Source: Glaciozyma antarctica PI12 (taxonomy: Eukaryota > Basidiomycota > Microbotryomycetes > Kriegeriales > Camptobasidiaceae). From it: a stretch of 64,000 nucleotides of DNA. The notes beneath the pieces are model-generated. The model saw only the letters and a list, made by a program, of their open reading frames with translations, did not search any database and was not told the DNA's origin. Location of the stretch: NCBI GenBank assembly GCA_002917775.1, contig KZ627152.1, forward strand, positions 124,001 through 188,000. The letters run 5' to 3'. This document shows, in pieces, positions 43,586-54,355 of the stretch (its first letter is position 1; each line of letters begins with the position of its first letter). The translations under genes were made by a program, and so were the position numbers.

Positions 43586-45633
43586 ATGGGAATCCTCGAC
43601 ATCGTGCCCGTAAGCTCATCTAGCTCGCCATCCCGCGTAGGCCCCAGCTAACCACTTGTTGTAGGCGTAAGCTACCCCACCAAACCGCCAGCCAGCCAGA
43701 GCGCGCCCCGCCTTCCCAGCGCTAACTCTCCAGGCTTGCAGTGGCGTTGTTACCGGCAAGAACCTCATCAAGCTGATGGACTACGCTCGTGAGAAGCACG
43801 TACGTCCCCTCTCTCCTGCCTCCAACACAGGCGTCTCCTGGAGGTCTCTGCGGCCGGGCACGCCCGGAAGTGGGTGATGGTCTGTCCGGCGTCGGCGACT
43901 CTCCAGGGACGGTGTGTGCTAGAGCTCAGCAGCTAACAGCTCTCCCCTTGACAGTTCGCCATTCCTGTAAGTCCTTCACCTCGAGATTGATTCCAGACCC
44001 CATCGATGCTGACCCTCGTCATTCGCCCTTCTGTCTCATCGATAGGCCTTCGTGAGTCCTTCTCCTCGGTCGCCCAGGCGCTCTCCAGGGAAGCAGAGGA
44101 CTGACTCAGCTTCGCCGTGCAGAACGTCACCTCCTCCTCGACTGTCATCGCCTGCCTCGAGGGAGCCCGCGACTCCAACGCCCCCGTCATCCTCCAGGTC
44201 TCCCAGGGAGGAGCCGCCTTCTTTGGAGGAAAGGGCCTCAAGAACGACAAGCAGCAGGGATCCATCGCTGGTGCCGTCGCCGCCGCCCAGTACATTCGTG
44301 CCATCGCTCCTTCTTACGGAATGTGCGTTCCACCTCCATGACGGCGTTCTCGCGGGAGGCCAGGGACAGCTAGCTGACTGGAACGCCGCCTGCAGCCCCG
44401 TTGTGATCCACTCTGATCACTGCGCCCACAAGCTCCTCCCCTGGTTCGATGGTTCGTCCGCTCTCCGCCCTCTCGCAGCTCCCCAACTCATCCCGCTCTT
44501 CTCCTAGGAATGCTCGAGGCCGATGAGACTTACTTCAAGATCAACGGAGAGCCCCTCTTCTCGTGCGTGCCTTTGCGGAGCTTCAGCAGAACGAAGGCCT
44601 CGCTAACCGCCTTGATTCGGCAGCTCCCACATGCTCGACCTCTCTGAGGAGTACATTGACGACAACATTGCCACCTGCGTCAAGTACTTTGAGCGCATGG
44701 CCAAGATCGACCTTTGGCTCGAGATGGAGATCGGAATCACCGGTGGAGAGGAGGATGGAGTCGACAACACTGGTTCGTAACGACCCCCCTTTCCCTCGCC
44801 TGGCGTGACTGACCACGCTTGGTTGCAGGCGTCGACAACGCGTCCCTCTACACGCAGCCCGAAGACATCCTCGAGATCCACAACGCTCTCTCCGCCATCT
44901 CCCCCGCATTCTCCATCGCCGCCGCCTTCGGAAACGTTCACGGTTCGTCTCCTCGCTCCCTCCTCCATCTCATCGACTGACAAACGGTGCTGTAGGTGTC
45001 TACAAGCCTGGAAACGTCAAGCTCCAGCCCGAGCTCCTCGCCAAGCACCAGAAGTACTGCCACGAGCAGCTCAAGTCCGAGAACCCCCTCCCCATGTCCG
45101 TTCCCTCCTCCTCGCGTCTCTCGAGCTGTAGCTGATCGGTACGGACACAGTTACCTCGTCTTCCACGGAGGATCTGGATCCACCAAGGAGGAGATCTCGA
45201 CCGCCGTCGCCAACGGTTGCGTCAAGATGAACGTCGACACTGTTTGTCGATTTCGCCGCTTCGCCTCAGGTTCTTGACTGACGCTTCTTCTTCCCCGCTA
45301 CAGGATTGCCAGTGGAGCTACGCCGTCGGTGTGTCCCATTCCCAAAGCCGCCAAGATCATCGCTGACGGAACCTGTTCCGCTCCACAGGATTCCGTGATT
45401 ACTTCAAGAAGTTCGCCGCCTACCTCGAGACTCAAGTCGGCAACCCCGAGAAGCCCGATGGACCTAACAAGAAGTACTACGACCCTCGCGTCTGGGTTCG
45501 CGCCGGAGAAGTGACCATGATCGCTCGCGTCAAGGAGGCTCTCTCGGATTTGAGCTGCACGAATGTAGGGACACAGTTTTGGAGGTGTGAGCGTGCCTAG
45601 GCTGATGTGCTGCCCTCTCCACAGGTTCTCTGA
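43586..45633 (+). CDS. FBA1: fructose-bisphosphate aldolase, class II
   Basis: Zn-dependent glycolytic aldolase. Fifteen exons: 43586-43609, 43665-43666, 43742-43799, 43955-43966, 44046-44051, 44123-44322, 44396-44451, 44508-44562, 44624-44772, 44829-44942, 44996-45095, 45151-45241, 45304-45328, 45389-45564, 45625-45633; 358 residues (yeast Fba1 is 359). The first 58 codons are scattered over microexons encoding MGILDIVP, A, GVVTGKNLIKLMDYAREKH, FAIP and AF before NVTSSSTVIA. Metal and catalytic motifs are intact: HSDHCAHKLLPWFDG, EMEIGITGGEEDGVD, AAFGNVHGVY, VFHGGSGSTKEE and NVDTDCQWSYAVG. The 2-nt exon at 43665-43666 is inferred from flanking intron signals and the family sequence VPAGVVTG; skipping it and using an earlier acceptor (exon from 43734) would give VPACSGVVTG instead. 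Confidence 0.95.
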
Positions 45634-46294
45634 ACGCGACGTCGCTCTGGGTAGTGCGTGTTGATTCGGTGCAAGGAAGCAGAAACGTCTTTTTCGCCGA
45701 GATGAGCTGTGCGGCCCGATAGAGTTGCGAGTTTTGGGCGTTGGGAACGCTGCTTCTTCCCCCGCTTTTTAAGCCATAGCCTGTCGAGCTCGTCTGCCGG
45801 TTGCGGAGGAGAGGGAAGGGGAGAAGAGACGAAGTGCGATTTCTCGCTTCGCGCCTTCAATTTCGGATCTCAGTCGCTTCAGAGCTCTCAGGAGCACTGC
45901 GCAGAGAGACTAGAGGGTGTGGAGCTGCTGTGAGATGTGTGCGGCTGTACAGAAAGCGAAACAGGCGAGAGAGGGGAGGGATAGCGTGGCGGAGCTCGGA
46001 GGTCGACAACATGTGGTGGCTCTCAGTCTGCACAAGGAGCCTCGATGACTTGTGAAGCGTCTCGGGTAGCAGGTCGGAGCAGTATGTCGACGTACGCAGA
46101 GGTGGTGAGGAGAAGGAGCGCCAGAGCAGAGGGCGCATCCCTCCCGTCAGAAGCAGCAAGCAGCCAGGTCTCCAGCGTACCTCCTTCCGAAACAAGAGCA
46201 GTCGGTCCCGTCCAGAGTCCACGTACGAGGCGAGCAGCTCCCACACCTCTCCGCTCCGCTCCTTCTCTAACAGCCTGTACATTCCCTCCTCTGC
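45634..46294. other. convergent 3' region, aldolase / MOG1
   Basis: 661 bp between the two stops. Open frames are present on the minus strand but show no family motif or splice pattern. I see nothing but probable 3' UTR sequence. Confidence 0.5.
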
Positions 46295-46974
46295 TCACCC
46301 CGCAAAGAGCCCCAAATCCTTGACGACCAGCGTCCTCACCGCCTTCTCAAACACTTCCCTAGCGAGGTCCGCACTAACCTCCTCCCCTCCCTCCTTCCTG
46401 ACGGGGTAATTCACGCACAGCACCAAGTCAGCCTTCTTGCTCGGGATGCGCCACAGGGCTACGAGGATCAAGACCGTGTCGGCTTTGTCGGCGGGGAGGT
46501 TGAATTTGGAGATGGTTTGTAGGCCGGAGAGGATCGTTGGGCCGAGGATGGGGGAGGAGGGGGAGGAGGGAAGGAGGAGGGAGGAGATGGTGGAAGTGAG
46601 AGCCGTGTTGTCGTGCGCTAGGGAGGAGAAGTGGAACCTGCTCCGCGCGGTTAGCTGGGAGCACTTGGGGGGAGGGAGGGAGACGTACTTGATCGCGGCG
46701 GAGAGGTCTTCGGAGGGGCCGGAGGGGACTAGCTCGAGGACTTCGAGGATGAGACTGAGGTCTGAATCGCGGGAGATCCACACCTCCTGAGAGTCGGGGA
46801 CTTGGCGGACTTCACTGGGTTGGGAGCCTGGGTTAGCGAGCGGGATGGAGGAGAGGAGGAGGGAAGGACGTGCCTTGCGTCGAAGAGGTCGAGGGAGAAC
46901 TCGGAAGTGATGGCGCCACCGAAGAGGGCTACGGCGGAATCGGTGCGGACGGGTGGGAGGTGCAGCAACGACAT
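46295..46974 (-). CDS. MOG1: Ran GTPase-binding protein MOG1
   Basis: Nuclear import factor that binds Ran/Gsp1 and promotes nucleotide release. Three exons (46874-46974, 46689-46814, 46295-46637) give 189 residues. Motifs: ALFGGAITSEFSLDLFDAS, EVRQVPDSQEVWIS, DLSLILEVLELV, FHFSSLAHDN, then ILVALWRIPSKKADLVLCVN. The first intron begins GCACGT rather than GT. This GC donor, preceded by AAG, is the only way to join DAS to EVRQVPD in the family register. Divergent from the homeodomain gene across 324 bp. Confidence 0.9.
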
Positions 46975-47298
46975 TGTCGCGCGATTGTTGAAGGAGGAAG
47001 AAATGCGGTCGCGACTCGAGCGCGTCTCGTCTCAAAAATTGGAGTCGCGACTTCGCTCTTTTTTTTCGCTCGTCTGAAGCGCGTAGAGGACAACGATTAA
47101 GTCGTGCTGATGGAAGTGCAAAAGGCACGTAAAACGAGCAGAGAGAACGACACAAAGTCGAAACGAATCGCGACGCGCTGAGGATCGCAGCAAGCTCGTC
47201 TTTGGTGTCGCGTGGGCCTGTCTTGGTTCCTCTTCTCCCCTCAAGTCTCTCCCGTTTCTACATCGCGTCCACCTTATACCCGTGTGCTCCCCTCCTAG
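46975..47298. promoter_or_regulatory. divergent region MOG1 / homeodomain gene
   Basis: 324 bp between opposite starts; contains a T-rich stretch near 47057-47068. No specific element recognised. Confidence 0.45.
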
Positions 47299-49401
47299 AT
47301 GGAGTCCACTCTCGCCTCAAGCCTCAAACCAGCGTCGCCACTCGACTGCCTCGTAGCCGCAACACGCGCCTCTCCCGTCCCCTCCTCATCCAACAACACG
47401 TCTCATACCCCCAGCATGCCCACCGCCCCCCTCGCCTCTGTCTCCAGCATTAAACCCCCTTCCCATTACCCCTCCTGCCTCCTTACCACCCACCCCGCCG
47501 CCATCGCCCAGCCTGAACGCGGTTCAAGCCACGCCGACCAATCTCGAAAGGAACGCGTCCCCGACCTTCATCGCGACATCTACCGGTACTCATCGCCCGA
47601 CGTCGAGCTCGATACTCTTGGGCACGCGCCTGGCACGGCGGAGAACCCCCTCATCCCGAAACGAAGGCGACGAACCTCTCCCGCCGAACTCGCCATCCTC
47701 GAGATCGAATTCGCCCGCAACCCTCTCCCCTCTCAAGGCGAACGCAGCAGGATTGCAGACCGAGTGGGGATGACGGGAAGGGCAGCCCAGGTCTGGTTCC
47801 AGAACCGCAGGTACGTTTTAGTCGTTGTTGTTTTTTCTCGTCGCGGCTGGGAGGCGCGGTGGGATGGCTTGTTGGGGGATTTCTGGACGCGGAGCTGACT
47901 TTCTCTCTCGTGTGATTCGCATTTGCAGACAAAAGGAGAAGAAGGACGCGAACACGTATCACGGCGGGAGCGACGTTGGATCATCGAACGGCAGCGCACC
48001 TGATCCCGATCAGGACGTGTCGGACCTCGACGCGTTCACCTATCTCCCGCACCAGCACCAGCACCTTCTCCTCCTCTCACTTCCGGCTCTACTATCCCCT
48101 CCCACCTCCGCGAGACTTCCTCGACCAGCACTCCTGCCAACACCGCCGCGATCCCTCCTCAGCCCGTCGGCACGTTCTCCTTCCTTTCGTCGTCCGAGGA
48201 ACTCTACGCCGGCACCGCAGGCAACAAGGAGAACGACGACGCGCGTCTCCCTTCCTTCCCCGCTCCCTCCCTCATCCCCAACGTCGACGAGCCCAAGCCC
48301 GAAATCAAGGCGCCCGAACCCACGACGAACGCGTCGGAGCAAGCCCCTCCCACCTTCGTCCACCGCCTCGCGACCACCTCGATCATCACCGCCAAGAAGC
48401 ACGTCACGAAACGTCCTCTCGGTTCGCACGCTCCGCTCGCGCGCCAGACGTCCCTTTCGCACAACTTTGATTTCCCGCCTTCGCCCGTCAAGGGTTCCAA
48501 GGAGGACGTTGAGCGACCTACGCTCCGGAGGAAGTCGTCGACGACGAGCGTCGCGAGTACGGGAAGTGGTGCGGGAAGTGGTGCGGGAGGGAAGGTGGGA
48601 GGATTGTTCTCGTTGACGACGAACGAGGATGGACGCGCGCGCGTTTGGGTCGACGCGCTCAACAACGAGTGGGAGGCGGACGCGAAAGCCGAAGCGGACG
48701 ACAAGCAGCTCGACGTCAATGCGATGGAGGTGGACCCTTCGAAGCCGTCTCGAACGACGGCGTTGTCGAACGACCAAGTCTGGCAGCACATGGCCTCGGA
48801 CCCTCCCTCCTCCTTCTCCCCGACTTCCTCCCCCGTCCCCCTCACTCGCAAGATGATGCTCGCTCTAGCCGCTCAAGACTCTCGTCCTACCCCTCCAACC
48901 CGCACCACTCGACCCGGAACCGCTTTCGCACTCTCCATGTCCAACCTCCCTTCCACCGCGCGTCGACCCCCGCTCGTTCGTGCCCATTCGCTCGGAGGAG
49001 GGAATGGATCGCGCGCAGGAGGAGAAGAGACGTGTGCGGAGATGGCGCTAGGGAGGAAGCGAGCGAGGATGGGAGACGACGCTTCGTCTTCTGGTTCTTC
49101 GACTTCGAGGAAGAGGAGTACGGCGTCGAAGGGAGCGACGAGGAAGAGGGACTCGAATGGGTTGACGGTGTCGACGACGTTGGCTTCTTCGTCGTCGAGT
49201 GCGAGCGAGGTGGGCGATTCGTCGATCGAGATGGGTGAACTGTCGTTCTCGTCTACTTCGACGGCGTTCAGTGCCGAGATCGGCACTCCCGTGTTAGGGA
49301 AGAGGACGTTGGTGGGGAGGAAGTCGGAGATGGTGGTCGGGAGTGATGAGGAGAGGGAGTGTGCCGAGTTGTTGCTCGGACTTGGAGGGTCGTTTTTTTA
49401 G
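47299..49401 (+). CDS. homeodomain transcription factor
   Basis: Exons 47299-47810 and 47929-49401. The homeodomain (about residues 118-177) reads RRRRTSPAELAILEIEFARN, then ADRVGMTGRAAQVWFQNRRQ with KEKK after it. The invariant WFQNRR of helix 3 is present, and the single intron falls between the two arginines of that motif, a position common in fungal homeobox genes. The arm and tail are Ser/Thr/Pro-rich. This resembles Yox1/Phx1-type regulators rather than mating-type HD1/HD2 proteins, but no ortholog is claimed. Soon after the homeodomain, near a tandem CACCAG run (48047-48062), the natural coding frame shifts: downstream GTFSFLSSSEELYAGTAGNK up to the stop at 49401 is in another frame. 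Base error or lesion. Confidence 0.82.
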
Positions 49402-49604
49402 CTGGGGCAGGCAGGGTACAAGCGGGGCGATAAGTAATTAGTACAAGCGTTTTTTTCTATCAGCTGTCGCCTCAAAGAGAGACAAACTCACGAGAAAAGA
49501 GCTCGTCGTCGTTGACAGGTCCGTGCACGCCGTTCGCGCCTAGCGTCTCCCTCTCAGCGCGCCAGCTCTCCTTCTCCCAGATCAGCTTTGCCTTTTTTTC
49601 AAGA

Positions 49605-51955
49605 ATGGGTGGGCTGTGGGCGACTCTGTCAGAGTTCATCTCCCCCCGCTCTACCGCCGACTACCGCTACCAAACGCTCCTGCCAGTCGAGGGCTCCTCT
49701 TCTTCTGGAACCGACTCGAGGGACCGCGTGCGTATCGCCCAGCGGGTGGTAGTGGTGATGGAGCTAATGCCTTGCTATGTGCAGCAGGACTACAACGCTG
49801 GAAACCCGTACGGAGCTTCTCCCAATCATCGACGGAGGACGTCTGGTTCCGTCATTCCGTTGGAGGTGTTTCCGAGTGCGAGGTCAAGTCCCAGCCTTGG
49901 TGGAGGGTTCGTACCAGTGAGTAGCGCTGGAGAGCAACGGGAGGAGGAGAGGTTAGCTGATGGAGACCCTCTCAGGACGCGCCGGCGCGTCGAACGAAGC
50001 TCGTCTGGTATCTAACAGCTGGAGCGATCGCTCTGCTACTCTTAGCCAGCTATTCCTACAGCGGGAAAAGCCTAGGTAACTCGGTGGCGGTGGAGAAGCT
50101 TTCAGAGGAACTCCAGGACGACCTCATCTCGCTCGACCTCCTCTCCCTCGTCGTTAGACGACACTCCCTTCTTTAGCGACACGCTCGTTGTGGATCCCGA
50201 TTCTCTCGACGAACGACCTTCCGACGATGTACCCTCCGCCATTAAGGAGGAACTCCCATCGCTCGAGGACGAGGTGGAGACGGTTACCAAGGAGGAGGAC
50301 GAGAATGAGCTGGAGACGGTCGCCGACGAGGAGGAGGAAATTGAGGTGGAGGTGATTACCGACGAGGAGCTGGACGCTGGGACGGAGACGGTCGCCGACG
50401 AGGAGGATGAGATCGAGGAGGAGCTAGCTGAGGCTGAGGGCTCTCCAGCAGCTGAGGGAGAGGAGTCAGCTGGAGAGCCCTTACGCACCCGCGTTGGTCC
50501 TCGGCAGTTCCCCTCGTTGTATCCTATCGACAGGTGCAACGCCACTCAACTTCTCGCCTCGCTCGAGCAAGCGACCATCGCCCCCGACGGACTCTCGCGC
50601 TCTGCCTACCCCCAACCTCCGCCGCCGAACTTGGATCTTTCGTCTTTCAAGTTCTCCTTTGATCGTGAGTCTCGAGCATTAGTTCCTTTCGAGGGCGTCG
50701 TGGCTGACCCTCCTGCAGTGCCGAATTGCCCTGCTCCCCACATCTTCACCCCTGCGGAGGCCTGCGACCTACTGCTAGCGTTCGGTGGATTCCTGCTGCG
50801 CGGAGATTCGCTCGTGCGGCATATAAAAGAGTGAGCCCTCAACGAAAGCGCCAGTCTTTGTGGAACGCTGACCTTCGCAGCTCCGTGATGATGGTCATTG
50901 CCAACGACTTTGACGTTACGAGAGGACGAACCTCGCGAGCGCGCAAGAGCGTCTGTCGTGGCAACGACCTCTTTGAGAACGGTCGCGAGTGCCGACTCTA
51001 CCAGGTCTTCGACTCGCAGGAGATCAAGCACCAATGCGCGAGCGACCCCTTCATTCACTACGACCAGCTGTGCGCCTCTTCCTTATTTGCACACCGGCTC
51101 GTGACTGACGATACTGACGCAGATGGAAGTACGTGCACGCTGAGACTCGCCGTAGCGGTCTCACATCTCCCGAGGACGAGCTGTACGGATCCTCCGAAGC
51201 GAACTACACGAATTTCGTGCAGTCTCTTCCCGCTGAACGCCAGCGATACAGTCCCATCTACCTGCACTCGACTGGGATCCACTACGGTTCGTCATTCTCT
51301 CACTTCCGACCTGCGAAAGCTCATCGTTTTTGCTCCAGGCTTTCGATCCGAAGCAGCGATGGAGGTCCACATCGCTCCCTTCCTCACACACACCTCAACA
51401 GCCTTCCCTCAACCCATCAAGCTCTGGTCCGTACGTACTCCACCCTCTCCCCCTCGTTCGTCGCTAACGCCCTTCTTCGCAGGGCTACAGCGCCATCGGA
51501 CCCAAGAAGCCTAGAAAGTTCCTCATCAGTCAAGGGACTCAAAAGATCAAGGAGTTCAACGCCAAGATCCAAACTCTTCTCGGTGCCGTTTCGCCCGGAG
51601 ACGTCGCGCACGGAGCTTGGAGAACGATGGTGCGTTCCGCTTCTCTCTCTCGTGTTGTGTCGCGAGCCTGATTGAGGGTTGTAGGAATGGTATGGAGTGA
51701 CGGATGGCGCGAGGAGCTATGATGGGACGCATCATTCGTGGCAGGTACGCATTCTCTCTCTCTCTCTCGTGCTCCGAGCGCGGAGGAAGGCTGATGGAAG
51801 GCTGCGCAGGTGAATATGGAGAAGGTGCAGGTGTTGCTCAATGTGCTCGATACGATTTGGACTGAGATTGGTGAGTGGTTTATGCGAGATTCTCTGGGCG
51901 GGGCTGACGAGGGTGCTTCTTTGCAGTCGCTGAGGGAGGATTGGTGGAGGACTGA
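49605..51955 (+). CDS. type II membrane SGNH/PC-esterase-like protein
   Basis: Twelve exons reconstruct 571 residues: 49605-49727, 49785-49916, 49976-50075, 50158-50664, 50719-50830, 50881-51069, 51123-51286, 51339-51430, 51483-51629, 51685-51744, 51810-51870, 51927-51955. A Ser-rich cytosolic head precedes one anchor (LVWYLTAGAIALLLLASYSY). A strongly acidic stem (EEIEVEVITDEELDAG) follows, then a lumenal domain with NCPAPHIFTPAEACDLLLAF and FLLRGDSLVRHIKDSVMM, where GDS is the likely nucleophile block, plus SVCRGNDLFENGRECRLYQ. A C-terminal SYDGTHHSWQVNMEKVQVLL offers the D-x-x-H pair. This arrangement matches the PC-esterase fold seen in glycan O-acetyltransferases/esterases such as Cas1 and TBL proteins. 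Golgi glycan modification is inferred; substrate unknown. Confidence 0.7.
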
Positions 51956-52103
51956 GAGAGGGAATGGGTATTTATGTAGACATGCTGCGCATTGATACAT
52001 TTCAGTTAGAGGGAGTCACGGAACAAACGCGCACGGTAGCCGCAGGGGTAGGGAGAGCTCGTTCAGTCATCGAGAGAGCGACCTGTCGTTGCATTGTCTC
52101 GAA

Positions 52104-53863
52104 CTAGGGCTTCGCACGATAGTGTCCAGGGAGCCAGTCCGGAGCCTCCCCTTCCTCACCTCGTAGCTCTGCGAGTACCATAAGTGCTATCGCTTCCGCG
52201 CTGCGGGAAAAGATCAGCGAGGAGCAGGGAGGGACGAGAGGGGATCGTACGTCGCTGGAGCGCGACTCATTCCGTGACCGCTGTACCCCGCACGGCATGA
52301 AGTCGTCGTTTAGCGAGCATCACAGGCGCAAGATCAAAAACTCACGAGATGTACTGCCCCTTCAGCGCCTGTTCGTCCACAAAGACTTTTCCGACCTGCG
52401 AAAGCCAGCGTCAGCACCTTCGCAACGTCGCTCCGGCAAACAAGACGCACCAGCGGGACACCCCCTTTCCTGTACCCCATGATCCCCGTCCACTCCATCT
52501 CTACCGTCCCCTCTTTCTCCTCAAACCACCTCGGAAACTGCTTCCCCAGGTACCCCCTCAACGCCTCCCCGATCTTAGGATTAACCTTCCCATCATCCGT
52601 CTCCCCAAACTCGTACGGCGGACCCGCCATCGCTCTTCCTCCTCCCAAAATAACCGGCCCACCATCCGGTCGCTGAAACAAGTACTCGAACCCCTCCGAA
52701 GCGCTGAACGCGCTCGTCCAGCGAGGGTTCGACGCGGGCGAAGGAGCAAGAGCGATGACTTGTCCGCGGGTAGGGACGATGCAAGTGCGATCGCAGGTGA
52801 GGAACAGGTAGGAGTTGAGAGGCGTAGCCGTTTGTGGCGTGGATGAGGTAGCGCCTGTGGGCGGAGGGAGGCCAGTGAGGGACAAGCGAGGGGGAGGGGA
52901 CGGACGTGATTAGGGCTCCGCGAGAGGTTTCGAGAGACCAGGAGCAGGGGGAGGGGGAGATGGAGGTGACGAGGGTATTGGTGTAGAGATTGAGGGAGAT
53001 GGGGGAGGACTTGACGGCTGCGATGGAGGAGAGGGCGCGGGAGAAGACCTTGGAGACGAACTTGAGGGGGTAGAGATTGTTGCCTGGGACGATGAGAGCT
53101 GAGTGGGTTTTGGAACCGTATTTCTGTGACGGTTTTGTGAGATCGAGCGAGTTGAGGGTGAGGAACGAGACGAACAGCGAGAGCTTCGGCCGACGAGAGC
53201 CAGGTATACGCCGAGAGGTCGACGCCCGCAGCTTTGGCGGCTTCGAGCTCGTCCTTGACAGCGGCTTCGCTCTTGGCGTCCTCGAAAAGATGTAGCTGTA
53301 CCCCAGTCAGTTCGAATGATCCTCGTCTGCACCGAAGAACTCACGCAGAACTCATCGCAACAGCTCGACCTCCTCCTCCCAACCTTCGGCTTCGCACGTA
53401 TCCAGGACCCAATTTGTCGCGCGATCCTCGAGATGCACTTCCTTCTTGGCGTCCTCCACGCTTGACATCTCGGCTATCGAGCGAAATTGGTACGAAGGGG
53501 AGGGCGTGAGGTGACCTCCGTTCCTGCCTAGACCCGGCCACGATTAGATCCTCGACGTCTCCAAAAGCTATTCGAAAACGCACCCGTTGCTCCAGAGCAG
53601 AACTCGCGCGCCTCGAGCATAACGATATCGACCTTCCCCGCACCGCGCTCCAGCAGTCCCTCGACGATCCGAGCAGCAACGCAGCTTCCAGTGATTCCGC
53701 TCCCAATAATAACGACATCGGCGTGCTTGGGAAGGCTGCCGGTGCTGTTAGTTTGCTTGTGCGGGCTGTCGAAGTGCTGGGTCCATGGGGAGGGGAGTGG
53801 GGAGCTTTGAGCTTTGAGCACAGGGTGGGAGCTGGTCAGGGAAGTGAGAGTCCACCGTCGCAA
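52104..53863 (-). pseudogene. FAD-dependent oxidoreductase (DAO family), broken or badly sequenced
   Basis: Clear family sequence in pieces. FAD-binding VVIIGSGITGSCVAARI; ATGRNGGHLTPSPSYQFR; LEAAKAAGVDLSAYTWLSSA; NNLYPLKFVSKVFSRAL; LYTNTLVTSISPS with ALITRYLIHATNGYASQLLP; IVPTRGQVIALAP; SGHGMSRAPATAEAIALMVL. Last exons are 52451 upward, 52346-52395, 52251-52280 and 52104-52200. Related fungal enzymes oxidise secondary amines or amino acids. No intact model could be drawn. The frame changes near 52780, near 53350 and near 53775, and no ATG fits the N-terminus; coding-like sequence extends to about 54050. Either a decayed gene or several consensus errors. Neighbouring genes have at most one or two such breaks. 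Confidence 0.65.
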
Positions 53864-54355
53864 AGGAAGCAGCGTTGTTCACGTCGAGCTCGTGTGAGAG
53901 GAATAAGGAGCGCGTGGTCGATAGGCGGGGCCCCAAGCCCACGACGGCTGTCCCGAGGGGAAGAGAGGGAGGTCGCCCTCCGGTGTTGGCCGTTCCTCTC
54001 GCCTGTGTAAAGCTGTCGATGGTGTTGGCCAGCTCGTGAATCGATATCAAGGCTTGACTGAGCTGAATTGGTCCAGAGGAACTCCTTCACACGGCTACGT
54101 CTGCTCGTAAGAGTCAAGACGACTTCGCGCCGCCGTCATGCTTGTAACTTCTACAACTTCATCCTTAACAACGACAAGCTTATGATCACTCGCATATAAG
54201 CCCTACGCACCTCCTCAACACACTCCCCTCAACGCTCTCCTCCCCCCGCTCCTCCTCGGACGACTGGCATCAACCGCCCATCGCCACCACCACTGTTTCC
54301 TCTTCCTGTTGCTTGTTTCCTTTCCGTACATATATAGCGCGTTCCTCTTCCCCCC
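53864..54355. other. divergent region before the 54356 gene
   Basis: 492 bp. The first 190 bases (minus strand) probably belong to the unresolved N-terminus of the FAD oxidoreductase. The far end carries TATATAG at 54331-54337, 18 nt before the next ATG. Confidence 0.45.
54331..54337 (+). promoter_or_regulatory. TATA-like element
   Basis: TATATAG in GC-rich surroundings, unusually close to the following start codon. Confidence 0.35.

Noticed and set aside
45857-46282. 141-codon minus-strand open frame
   Set aside because: No family features; lies in the 3' region of two convergent genes.
48040-48851. Minus-strand frames opposite the homeodomain gene
   Set aside because: Composition-driven; the plus strand carries the homeodomain and the tail frame.
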